Shown here piece by piece: positions 25,058-32,981 of a stretch of DNA of 41,749 nucleotides. Under the pieces are notes generated by a model. That model worked only from the letters and a program-made list of their open reading frames with translations, was not told where the DNA came from and did not search any database. This stretch comes from Oscillospiraceae bacterium (GTDB lineage Bacteria > Bacillota > Clostridia > Oscillospirales > CAG-272), in the NCBI GenBank assembly GCA_015064545.1, contig SVSA01000007.1, forward strand, positions 1 to 41,749, given 5' to 3'. A program made the position numbers and the translations under genes. Every line of letters begins with the position of its first letter. Position 1 is the first letter of the stretch.

Positions 25058-25816
25058 TTACCAGTTTCGCATAAAGCCGCAGGTCCAGCCGCCGTCTGCT
25101 GTGATCATGCTGCCGGTGATATACCCGGCTTCGGGCGCGGAAAGAAAGGCGACGAGTGATGCAATTTCCTCGGGACGGCCCTGACGGCCGGCGGGAATGT
25201 GGGAAAGCAGATCAATGTTTTTAGAGGCGTCCTTGAAGTCGGCGTTGGAGATCGAGCCGGGAGCCACGACATTGACCTGAACATTGTGAGGTGCCAGCTC
25301 CAAGGCCATGGCGCGGCTGAAGGCGATGACGCCGCCCTTGGCCGCCACGAAGGCGCTCTGCAGACGAAGTGCCACAACACCGGCCACCGAGCTGATGTGA
25401 ATGATTCGCCCGCTCTTCTGACGAACCATTTCGGCAGAAACATGCTTGGACATATGATAGACGCCCTTGAGGTCTACAGACATGATTTTGTCCCAGATTT
25501 CGGTTTGATACTCATCGATGTTGCGGCGTGCCTCGACCGGGGTATTGATACCGGCATTATTGACCAGAATATCGATATGTCCATAATCGGCCATGACCGT
25601 AGCCACCAGCGTCTTAACGCTCTCCTCGTCGGTGACATTACAGGGAATCACACGCGAGCGGGGGAGCTCTTCCTCCATGCCTTGGCAGGAGGCGGCGGTC
25701 AGATCCGCCAGGATGACCGTGGCACCGTTATCGGTCAGGGTGCGGGAAATCGCGCGGCCGATACAGCCGCCGGCCCCTGTTACAATGGCAATCTTGCCTT
25801 CCAGTTCTACTTTCAT
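25058..25816 (-). CDS. SDR-family oxidoreductase with catalytic Tyr replaced by Phe
   Basis: A 252-residue short-chain dehydrogenase/reductase. The cofactor loop is TGAGGCIGR, followed by LADL (Asp favours NAD), NNAG, and HISSVAG with Ser143. The active-site YxxxK is here Phe156-V-A-A-Lys160 (codon TTC at 25349-25351). The spacing from Ser143 is the normal 13 residues, so the alignment is firm and the catalytic Tyr is really missing. The rest of the fold (APGSISNAD, GRPEEIASLVAFL, ITADGGW) is intact. It may be a binding or regulatory SDR, or may use another acid. GAGGAGG precedes the ATG, two bases after the DeoC-like gene. Confidence 0.87.
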   Translation of the reverse strand: MKVELEGKIAIVTGAGGCIGRAISRTLTDNGATVILADLTAASCQGMEEELPRSRVIPCNVTDEESVKTLVATVMADYGHIDILVNNAGINTPVEARRNIDEYQTEIWDKIMSVDLKGVYHMSKHVSAEMVRQKSGRIIHISSVAGVVALRLQSAFVAAKGGVIAFSRAMALELAPHNVQVNVVAPGSISNADFKDASKNIDLLSHIPAGRQGRPEEIASLVAFLSAPEAGYITGSMITADGGWTCGFMRNW

Positions 25817-25818
25817 GG

Positions 25819-26487
25819 TTATGCCTCCTCAAAGACGTTCTTGTTTTCTTCCAGCCAGGTAATCATTTTTTCGTCGCAGCCAATGCGGTCACAGCCCTTT
25901 TCCAGCGCCTCATACGAAACCGCGAAGTTGCTGCAGCCGGAGAATTTCATTTTGATCTTTCCGCCGGTGAAGGATTTGATCAGATCGGGATCACAGACGA
26001 ATTTGATATAATCGGCACCCGATGCGGTGACCAGATGCGAAATCTTTTCCAGCTCCTCCTCATCAAAGCAGGGGTTCTGCCCATAGGGAGCGTAAATGAT
26101 GAATTTGATGACGGTGTTGGGGCTGGCGGTGCGGATTGCTGTGACGATTTCAGCATATTCGGCGGCCAGACTGTCGTATTCACGATTACGGATTTTGCTG
26201 AGGTTGGAGACGATGTCAAGATCGGTGGCACCGTTGGCGATTGCCTCAAGACCCTCGGCAATTTTGATCTTTGCCGAGTTGGCGCCGCAGGGGAAGCCGA
26301 CCACGCAGCTGATGCCGGCGCGGCCTTGCAGAAGGGAGGCCGCATAGGCGACTTGGTCGGGATTCACACAAACCGAAGCAAACCCATATTGCAAAACCTC
26401 TTCGCAAAAACGGCGGACGATGGACTTTTCGCAAATCCACCCCAAACAAGAATGGTCGACTTTAGAACAGAATTCAGTTAATGTCAT
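25819..26487 (-). CDS. DeoC-like class I aldolase, divergent
   Basis: A 222-residue TIM-barrel aldolase of the DeoC type. It has the family order: KVDHSCL near the start (family IDHT-L), SVCVNPDQV, CVVGFPCGAN (family VIGFPxG), GATDLDIVSNL (family AxELDMVxN), Lys162 in ADYIKFVCDP and Lys181 in MKFSGCSN. The Schiff-base Lys is kept, but the usual KTSTGF is KFVCDP, and only 19 residues separate the two Lys (34 in E. coli DeoC). The 2-deoxyribose-5-phosphate pocket is thus altered and the substrate is likely another sugar. AGGAG lies about 11 bases before ATG 26487. It overlaps no gene and leads the SDR and binding-protein genes. Confidence 0.8.
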   Translation of the reverse strand: MTLTEFCSKVDHSCLGWICEKSIVRRFCEEVLQYGFASVCVNPDQVAYAASLLQGRAGISCVVGFPCGANSAKIKIAEGLEAIANGATDLDIVSNLSKIRNREYDSLAAEYAEIVTAIRTASPNTVIKFIIYAPYGQNPCFDEEELEKISHLVTASGADYIKFVCDPDLIKSFTGGKIKMKFSGCSNFAVSYEALEKGCDRIGCDEKMITWLEENKNVFEEA

Positions 26488-26515
26488 GATGATTCGGGCT
26501 CCTGATTTGTTGATA

Positions 26516-26521
26516 ATTATA
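26516..26521 (-). promoter_or_regulatory. Possible -10 box before the DeoC-like gene
   Basis: TATAAT on the minus strand within an AT-rich 164-base gap, 28 bases from the start codon; no good -35 is present. It suggests a second promoter inside the long locus. Confidence 0.35.
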
Positions 26522-26651
26522 GAATTTTTGTGATAAACTTGTAGGATATTATTCTTATTGAATGAATATACCCATCTATATTGTAGCACGATTACAAAGC
26601 AAAATAAATGATATATAACACATTCTATATACATATCACAGCGTAACCGCG

Positions 26652-27620
26652 TTAATTCCACGGCGAATCGGCAAAAAGATCATTGCCGAAGGCCTTGTTC
26701 CAAGCGGTAAACAGATCGCCGATCCGGTCTTCCCGCCCGGCGCCGGCCGCCACAATGGTCAGGGAGGCGGTGGTGAGGGATTCGTTTGGCGCGAGGCTAT
26801 AGGCTTCGGTGAGAGAGGCCGAGACATTCAGCTTTACCGTGGGACCGCCGGTGGTGTTGGTGGCACCGTAAGCGGAGGAGAAGTTAAGCTGCCAGTCGGC
26901 TCCCTCGGGGACAAAGAGGTAGGTGCCGTTTTCGTGAGAAAGGGTAAAGTATCCTAAGACACCCGGATTCTTGCTGTGGAATCGGATGCTCATGCCGGGG
27001 CGGAAGGGAAGACGATAGGCTTCGGCTGCGCCGTCTATGCGGCCGTAATAGGTGAATTGCGGTTCTCGGGGACGCTCGGAAAGGGTGCTCAAGAGAACGA
27101 TGTCGGTCAGCGAAATGGCTTGGTCGCTGAGATTGCGGAAGGAAAGCTGGCAGGTGACGGTTGCATAATCCTTGTGCTCGGTAACGGTCAGGATGACCTC
27201 CAGCTCGTTGTTAAAGGTGGCACGGATGGTGTTGCCGTCCCGCTGACAGGAGCTGCCGCCGAAGCCGCGATAGGTTGTGCCGTTATAGCAAAACGAAATC
27301 GGAATGTCGGCGTTGCTTTGGCCGAAGCTGTTGGACAAAAGGGTGCTGAGGCGAGCTTTGTCCGCGCTTGTGGCCGAGGGATCGGCGGTTGCCTCGGAGG
27401 GGACAACCGGATCACCGGGGATCAGAGCGCTCATGCCCTCATTCACGTGGGAGGACGGTGGTTCTTCGGTTACCGCCTCGGTGGTTTCTTGCGTTTCGTT
27501 TCCGGTTATGGGATCGGTGGAATCGGAGGACGGATCGTTGCTGTCGTTGCAGGCTGCCAAAACCGACAGGCAAAGCAGCAAGAGGATCCCGATTCGGAAT
27601 CGGTGGTTAAGATTTGACAC
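26652..27620 (-). CDS. Lipoprotein made of a stand-alone GH36 N-terminal domain
   Basis: A 322-residue lipoprotein. The signal peptide ends in SVLAAC with lipidated Cys24; a Ser/Thr/Asp linker follows to about residue 90. The rest follows the GH36 N-terminal sandwich: IPISFCYNGTTYRGF, YATVTCQLSFRNLS, FTYYGRIDGA, FRPGMSIRF and LAPNESLTTASLTI, ending at IGDLFTAWNKAFGNDLF, which corresponds to the INxWRRWFYD helix just before the catalytic barrel. The barrel is absent. The start is GTG at 27618-27620, fixed by AAGGAGG. It lies 11 bases after the exported GH36 gene, as does the parallel lipoprotein at 10787-11983. It is probably a surface sugar-binding protein; function is inferred. Confidence 0.75.
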   Translation of the reverse strand: MSNLNHRFRIGILLLLCLSVLAACNDSNDPSSDSTDPITGNETQETTEAVTEEPPSSHVNEGMSALIPGDPVVPSEATADPSATSADKARLSTLLSNSFGQSNADIPISFCYNGTTYRGFGGSSCQRDGNTIRATFNNELEVILTVTEHKDYATVTCQLSFRNLSDQAISLTDIVLLSTLSERPREPQFTYYGRIDGAAEAYRLPFRPGMSIRFHSKNPGVLGYFTLSHENGTYLFVPEGADWQLNFSSAYGATNTTGGPTVKLNVSASLTEAYSLAPNESLTTASLTIVAAGAGREDRIGDLFTAWNKAFGNDLFADSPWN

Positions 27621-27631
27621 GGGGGGCCTCC

Positions 27632-29662
27632 TTATTTGTTGTACTCGGCAAATTTGTAGAGAGCGCCGGAGCCGGCTCCGAGAAAGACGCCAAAGCCGGT
27701 GGTCATCAGCTCCTCGCCGGTTTTAACGGTGCGCTTTCCGGTATATAGCTCGGTGATCTGGTATTTCTTGGTGGGATCCAAGCCGCAGAGAACCCACTTT
27801 TTGTTGGACATTTCGCTGTCGGGACGGCGGATGAAGACGGCAAAGCCCTCATCGTAGCGCTGGTCATAGAATTGATAGGCGCACCAGGCGTCATTGCCGA
27901 CAGATGCTTCGGTCAGCGGATAATAGTCACCAAGCATCAGATGGCTGATCTCCTCCCACACCTCGCTGCCGGCGACCGAGGAGAAATAGGAAAGCGTGGA
28001 AAGCGCCTGATACGGATTGGTGGAGCCGGGGCCGTAGCTCATGGAAAACCATTCGTTTCCGCAAAGACGGATGTTCTGCTGCTCAATGGTCTTGTCGGTG
28101 GCGGTGTCAGATACGGTGAGCGTGATGGAGAACTTCATGACGCTGATGTCGTTGCGCATCGCGCCGGACGCGCACATATCGATCGGATAATCGAGCTCCT
28201 TCAGCAGGGTGGTATAGTAGCTCATGAGTCCCTGAATATAGCGGTTTTCGGTGATGCCGGTGCGGTTGGCGCCCTCGGCCTTATCGGCGTTATACCAATA
28301 GGCGTAGGGATCGACATTAAAGTCCTGGCGGTAGATGGCGGCGCCGGTTTCCTCCAGAATGTTGAGAACCGCGGTGGCGGCATAAGCGACGGCATCGGGA
28401 TTTCCCATGTTGAGCAAATAGGTGCGGGCGTCATTGACGGCGGAGAGGATCAGATCCTTGCGCTCGAACAGCTCGGTTCCGGCAATGACGCGCTCGGGCT
28501 CAAACCAGAGCACCATCTTACAGCCGTCGGCCAGCACCGAACGGACATCGGCGAATTTGGTTGGGAAACGGTTGGTGTCGACGCGCCAGGTTCCGGTATA
28601 CCGCCAATAGCTGTTGGTTTCGGGAAGACTGATTGAGCCGTTCAACGGATACCAGCCGGCATCGATCCAATAAAGGGTGTGAGGACGATTGCCGTAGGTA
28701 TTGTAATATTGCGTCAGCTGTGCGATCATATTGCCTTCGTTTTGCTCGGGAGTGATCGACATGGAGGGACCGAAGGAGATTTGCGGGTCCATCAGCTCGC
28801 CCTTCTTGTTGCGGAAGGCGGCACAGTCATAGAACCAGCGGCGCCACATATTGATGGCACGATATTTGTCGTTGCCCCGGAAGCAAAGCAGAACGACCGA
28901 GGGGGTGCTGACACGCTCGCCCGGCTTGAGGTAGGAGGAGAATTCATACTGTCCTCCGCGAATGTTGACTGCTGTGCGGCCGTCCTTGGCTTCGGTAGAA
29001 AACTCGGCCTTCCAGCGTCCCTGCCAGCCGAGCGCCAGAATCAGGCCGCCGGTTTCGGTGGTCAAGCGGTAATACGGGCGCTGATGTCCGGTGGATTTTC
29101 CGCATCCCGGCTCAAAGAACATGGTCATGCCGGGCATGAGGGGTGTGTCATAGGCCGTATAGATATAGGGGTCGTAGTTGACATCGCCCATGGAATAATT
29201 CAGATACGGTGTTTCGCCCTGATAGGAAATGTCAAGCGAATAGACCTCGCTGAGGACGGCACTGTTTTCGCTTGCGGTGTTGGTAAAATTGATCTGCCAT
29301 TCCATCTCGGCGTAGGTGAAATTGTAGTCCCACACGACCTCGACCTCAATGCCGTCGCGATGCGTGGCAATCATGCCGTTACTGCCGCGGCGAACCGTGA
29401 AATCTTCGTCAAAGGAGGAATAGGTTGTGTCCCCGAGACGGAAGGAAAAGGGAAGCGTATCTCCCTCGAAATAACGGCGGAAGAGCGCCTCGGCCTCGGC
29501 CTGCTCCTCGGCGGTGGCAAGGGTACCGCGTGCGGTATCGGCAAGATCGGCCGCATCCTCGGAGCTTGCGAAAAGCGCGACGGAAAGCATCGGAATCAGG
29601 GCCGCGAGAAAGAGACTGAGGGACAAGGCTCTGAGAAGGTGTTTTTTGAGATTACGCTTCAT
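27632..29662 (-). CDS. Exported GH36 alpha-galactosidase-like glycoside hydrolase
   Basis: A 676-residue exported enzyme. A long signal peptide (about 1-32, ending ALFA) is followed by the GH36 N-terminal sandwich (LPFSFRLGDTTYSSF), the barrel with YWIDAGWYPLNG, GTWRVDTNRFPTK, LWFEPERVIAGTEL, nucleophile Asp447 (IYRQDFNVDP) and acid/base Asp505 (DMCASGAMRNDISV), and a C-terminal beta domain. It is the closest counterpart of the exported enzyme at 11994-13985 (shared LYWIDAGWY, CxNEWFS and GxxExMxxGF near the end). The ATG at 29662 has GGGAG before it and overlaps the upstream gene by 11 bases. No anchor is seen. Confidence 0.88.
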   Translation of the reverse strand: MKRNLKKHLLRALSLSLFLAALIPMLSVALFASSEDAADLADTARGTLATAEEQAEAEALFRRYFEGDTLPFSFRLGDTTYSSFDEDFTVRRGSNGMIATHRDGIEVEVVWDYNFTYAEMEWQINFTNTASENSAVLSEVYSLDISYQGETPYLNYSMGDVNYDPYIYTAYDTPLMPGMTMFFEPGCGKSTGHQRPYYRLTTETGGLILALGWQGRWKAEFSTEAKDGRTAVNIRGGQYEFSSYLKPGERVSTPSVVLLCFRGNDKYRAINMWRRWFYDCAAFRNKKGELMDPQISFGPSMSITPEQNEGNMIAQLTQYYNTYGNRPHTLYWIDAGWYPLNGSISLPETNSYWRYTGTWRVDTNRFPTKFADVRSVLADGCKMVLWFEPERVIAGTELFERKDLILSAVNDARTYLLNMGNPDAVAYAATAVLNILEETGAAIYRQDFNVDPYAYWYNADKAEGANRTGITENRYIQGLMSYYTTLLKELDYPIDMCASGAMRNDISVMKFSITLTVSDTATDKTIEQQNIRLCGNEWFSMSYGPGSTNPYQALSTLSYFSSVAGSEVWEEISHLMLGDYYPLTEASVGNDAWCAYQFYDQRYDEGFAVFIRRPDSEMSNKKWVLCGLDPTKKYQITELYTGKRTVKTGEELMTTGFGVFLGAGSGALYKFAEYNK

Positions 29663-30962
29663 GATGGTTCTCCCTTCTGCTTTTTTTCGCTACCGGGATA
29701 CCGATAACGGGGATCAAAACGAGGATGGCGGAAGCGGCGGCGATCAGCAGGGATGCAAGCGAGGAGGCTTGTTCTACTGACGGTTCGGCCGCGGTTGGCT
29801 TGGGGGCGGTGTTGCCCGCCGAAAGAGAAGCGTTGCTTCCCTCAAATAGAATTCCTTCGGGAAGGATCGGAGTTACCGGCTTGAAATTGTCCTCCACGGC
29901 ATGCGCGGCGGTGTCGATGCGGTTCAGAACGACGTTGTCGATCAAAACCTCGGTGCCCTGCGGCAAGCCGGACAAGACAAGCTGCAGCTCGCCGGGGTTG
30001 ATCAGCGGAATTGCCATGGAGACGGTCTGCCATTCACCGGCATGATTGCTCGGCATACCGATGCGCGTATAGTCATCGTAATCGGCACGGATAAAAAGCC
30101 GCGCACCGGTGCTTTTGTTGATTCTCACAAGGTTCACCGACTTGTCAACCCGATAACTGAAGCCGAGCTGGTACAAGCCGGTTGTCAGCTGCAGGCTTTG
30201 CACCGAAAGCGCAAAAATCTGTGTGTTTCCGTTGGCCAGAAGCGCCATGGCGCCGCTTCCGTTGAGTCCGGCACCGGGACGGTATTCGGTGTTGGCGCGG
30301 CCGGACCAGGCGTCGACGGCTTGCTGGGACTCAAAGGTAAAGCTGTCATGCTGATAAACGGTTTTGGCGGTATATTCGCGGTGATAGCGCTCTTCGGGGG
30401 GAGCATAGTTGGGATCGGAGGTGGAAATGGTTAACTGATCGATCAGAATGTCGGTGCCGGTTATGCTGTTCAAATAACAAAATTGCACCTTGTCGGTTTC
30501 GATGGTCGTTACCAGCGTTCCCTGAATATACACCCAGTCACCGCTACCGTCGTTGGCGTCGCCGAATCGCGTATCGTCGTTGGTTCCGAAGCGGAAGAAG
30601 GCCTTGGCACCGCTGTCATGCGGAGCGACGATGGCGGCCTTGGCGTCCATGCGGATATAGTACGAAACGGTGTACTCAACGTTGGGAAGGATGGTGATCC
30701 CCTCCAGCGCAACAATGACATGGTTGCCGGAGGCTCCTCGCAGGCACAGCGCGCCGGAGTTGTCGACACCGCTTCCGCTGACGTAATAGGAGGAGGCATC
30801 GGCAATATAAGAACCGGCTTCCGCGAGGGAGTCGAATTCGATTTTGCCGATGACGGTCGTTTCGGCCGCGGCCGCGCTCAGCGGCAACAGGTGGATGGTA
30901 AGGCATAGTACGAGGCATAAGATACAAAGCTTACCAACCCATTTGGGATATGGGCAAAACAT
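29652..30962 (-). CDS. Membrane-anchored surface protein with two jelly-roll (CBM-like) modules
   Basis: A 436-residue exported protein and first gene of the long locus. A signal peptide (about 1-33) is followed by two related beta modules (about 40-195 and 215-360), then a linker, a C-terminal membrane helix (LASLLIAAASAILVLIPVIG) and the tail KKSRRENHHEA. The modules share FFRFGTNDDTRFG against FIRADYDDYTRIG and end in ILIDQLTIS and VLIDNVVLNRID, showing an internal duplication. The second module matches that of the protein at 13982-15124. GGAG precedes ATG 30962. A carbohydrate-binding surface role is inferred from fold pattern and from its place before an exported GH36 gene. Confidence 0.75.
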   Translation of the reverse strand: MFCPYPKWVGKLCILCLVLCLTIHLLPLSAAAAETTVIGKIEFDSLAEAGSYIADASSYYVSGSGVDNSGALCLRGASGNHVIVALEGITILPNVEYTVSYYIRMDAKAAIVAPHDSGAKAFFRFGTNDDTRFGDANDGSGDWVYIQGTLVTTIETDKVQFCYLNSITGTDILIDQLTISTSDPNYAPPEERYHREYTAKTVYQHDSFTFESQQAVDAWSGRANTEYRPGAGLNGSGAMALLANGNTQIFALSVQSLQLTTGLYQLGFSYRVDKSVNLVRINKSTGARLFIRADYDDYTRIGMPSNHAGEWQTVSMAIPLINPGELQLVLSGLPQGTEVLIDNVVLNRIDTAAHAVEDNFKPVTPILPEGILFEGSNASLSAGNTAPKPTAAEPSVEQASSLASLLIAAASAILVLIPVIGIPVAKKSRRENHHEA

Positions 30963-30997
30963 AAAGAAAGCTCCTTTCGATATTCTTCAAAAAATAT

Positions 30998-31014
30998 ATC
31001 GGTATTCCACCGAT
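30998..31014. promoter_or_regulatory. Dyad over the start of the large locus
   Basis: ATCGGT-ATTCC-ACCGAT is a perfect six-base dyad lying just downstream of the -10 box, across the expected transcription start (about 31011), where a repressor would block initiation. Confidence 0.45.
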
Positions 31015-31017
31015 TGT

Positions 31018-31046
31018 ATGATATCAAAAAAACAAAGTGAATTCAA
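31018..31046 (-). promoter_or_regulatory. Promoter of the 17-gene glycan locus
   Basis: On the minus strand TTGAAT (31041-31046), 17 bases and TATCAT (31018-31023) with TGA before the -10. The start codon of the first gene lies 55 bases downstream. Confidence 0.65.
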
Positions 31047-31513
31047 TGATGTATCATTCAGTGTTATTGATAAATCACGCAGTATTTGGTGCTTGCCAAG
31101 GCTCCGGGGAGAGGACCTTAAGTGGGCATCTTTTTGGGAGAAAGAGGCAAAACAAAAGGCTTTGACCGTATATTTTGAATGAAAGGAACAAAAAATCCCT
31201 TCGCAAACCGAAAGAAAAGAACCAATGATCTGCCCCACAGCTTTGCCTACTCCCCGAGGGCACAGTTGCTTATTTCCAATCTCAGGAGGCGGAAACGGCT
31301 TCGATCAGGATGTCATCTTTCGCACGGACTCGGCTTGGGAGAGTGAGGGACCGGGCACCGAAAAAACAAAGACAACGTCGGGTAAAAAGGGAGGTCCAAC
31401 GAGCGTCAGGATAAATGCCGCAGAAGCGACGGCCTTGTGATTCGGCTATTGGCGCGAATGTTGGTTTCCTTGTCATCCCGTCGTAAAAATGTATCGGGAA
31501 TTCGTCTTTTGTC

Positions 31514-31542
31514 TTGACAGATGGCGCAAAATATAGTATACT
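31514..31542 (+). promoter_or_regulatory. Promoter of the Asp-box protein gene, with palindromic -10 region
   Basis: TTGACA (31514-31519), 17 bases, TATACT (31537-31542). The -10 is embedded in the perfect 12-base palindrome ATAGTATACTAT (31533-31544), and AGTATAC recurs at 31555-31561, suggesting an operator with two sites. Confidence 0.75.
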
Positions 31543-31694
31543 ATTTTTAAATAAAGTATACGAATTGGCATAAAATGCGCAGGATAAGGCGAACGCCCAA
31601 GCTTCGCAAGCCTTTCCCGTGGCGGCTGTCTGTCTTTATCCGCAAGCGAGGAATCCACCCGATTCTGTTCCATATAATTATAAGGAGAACGATT

Positions 31695-32870
31695 ATGCGT
31701 TACGACAATCTGGACATGACACAAATCAATAACGGTCTTGAGCAAACCGCTGCCTGCGGTTCCTCTATCGCGTACGATAAGGCGAACGGTACCGCCTTTG
31801 TCAGCTATATGACCGGCGTTCCGAAGCGTTACGGCGAATCCACCGGGAAAATCTGCCTGTCGGTCTTCTCGCCTTCCCAGCCGCATCTGGTGCGTCATCG
31901 TGTGTTCGATGAGCTGCAGGGCAAATCCAGAGGCTTTTTGTGCAACGCACTGTATGTCTGCGGCGATAAGCGAGTGCGCGTGATGTTTACCGATCACAGC
32001 GGACAGAACGCGCTGTATTCCGAGGATGTCGATGCCAAGAAGACGGCGCCGATGGCTGTTTACAGCCGCGAATACGATTTTGCGACCGATACGGTCACCG
32101 AGCGCCGTGAGGTGTTCTTCCGTACCGCGCGGGGAGAAGAGCCCATTAACAACGAAACCTACTGCCGCTATCTGCGCGAAAACGGCTACGAGATCAACAG
32201 TAAGTGGCCGCCGATTATCAATAAGGTAACACAATACCGCGGCGAATGGTATACGGCGATCACCCTGGATGATTACGCCTTCTCGTATGCCACACTATGC
32301 AAGATTGAAGGGGATGTGCTGGTGCCCTTTGCCATCTGCCCCGAAAAGCAGACCTATGAATTCCGTTACTTTGTGAATGACGAGGGCATTTTCGGTGCCT
32401 TCCGCGCGGCGCCCGACGATCACGGCACCAATCATGCCGGCTATACGGTTTCCCGCGACGGCGGAAAAACATGGGAAACGACCATCTACGCCGACGGCGT
32501 ACAGTCCCGTCATGATATCTTGGAATACTACGGCAAGCCGCTGTTTATCTACAACTATAAGAGCGATCGCTCGGTGGAAAACTTCCCGCGGATGCATAAC
32601 TTCCGTAATGCGTTGAAGTTTGTCTACGACGGCGAGGTGATCCTCGATCTCTTCTCCAAGCACGGCTTTGTTGAGCACGATACCGTCAGCATTCGCGGAG
32701 AGCTTTATATGGCGTTTTCCAATTGTCCGCAGGCGCTCTCTACCGAAAATGGTGCCGCTTGGACCGAGGACGGACTCTCGGTTGAGCAGGGTAAGGAGAC
32801 GGTACAGTGGATGAAGCTGGGGTATCTTCTGCCGCGCAGCACCAAGCATGGCCCGAACGGTCGGTCTTGA
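31695..32870 (+). CDS. Asp-box (sialidase-like) beta-propeller protein
   Basis: A 391-residue protein without signal peptide. Many short beta-strand segments in repeats suggest a five- or six-blade propeller, and one clear Asp-box, SRDGGKTWE, starts at residue 253. The family includes sialidases and other exo-glycosidases, but one Asp-box alone does not establish activity, and the Arg triad of sialidases cannot be assigned by eye. TAAGGAGAAC decides the ATG at 31695. It has its own strong promoter and a terminator, and faces a PocR/AraC regulator. A cytosolic exo-glycosidase or lyase acting on a sugar from the neighbouring locus is possible. Family confidence is moderate and function is unknown. 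Confidence 0.65.
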   Translation: MRYDNLDMTQINNGLEQTAACGSSIAYDKANGTAFVSYMTGVPKRYGESTGKICLSVFSPSQPHLVRHRVFDELQGKSRGFLCNALYVCGDKRVRVMFTDHSGQNALYSEDVDAKKTAPMAVYSREYDFATDTVTERREVFFRTARGEEPINNETYCRYLRENGYEINSKWPPIINKVTQYRGEWYTAITLDDYAFSYATLCKIEGDVLVPFAICPEKQTYEFRYFVNDEGIFGAFRAAPDDHGTNHAGYTVSRDGGKTWETTIYADGVQSRHDILEYYGKPLFIYNYKSDRSVENFPRMHNFRNALKFVYDGEVILDLFSKHGFVEHDTVSIRGELYMAFSNCPQALSTENGAAWTEDGLSVEQGKETVQWMKLGYLLPRSTKHGPNGRS

Positions 32871-32885
32871 TCCGGAAAAAACAGA

Positions 32886-32924
32886 AAAGCAAGGCTCATT
32901 TCTTTAGGAAACGAGCCTTGCTTT
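32886..32924. terminator. Terminator between convergent genes
   Basis: AAAGCAAGGCTC (32886-32897) pairs perfectly with GAGCCTTGCTTT (32913-32924), loop 15 bases. Located 16 bases after the propeller gene and 58 bases beyond the stop of the opposite regulator gene. Confidence 0.75.
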
Positions 32925-32981
32925 GGCTTTAAACACGGATTGCGGCAGATACGGTGTGCGGTGTTTTCTTGTACGGCGAGG

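Larger units (their letters stand above)
30963..31694. other. Intergenic region between divergent genes, 732 bases
   Basis: It holds the promoter and operator-like dyad of the minus-strand locus at the left end and the promoter and 5' leader (about 145 bases) of the Asp-box protein at the right end. In between (about 31050-31500) no gene, RNA or repeat could be supported; short frames there lack ribosome sites and family resemblance. Confidence 0.6.

Noticed and set aside
31473..32234. Minus-strand frame of 253 codons opposite the propeller gene
   Set aside because: No ribosome site or family likeness, and it overlaps the promoter and first third of a well-supported gene.
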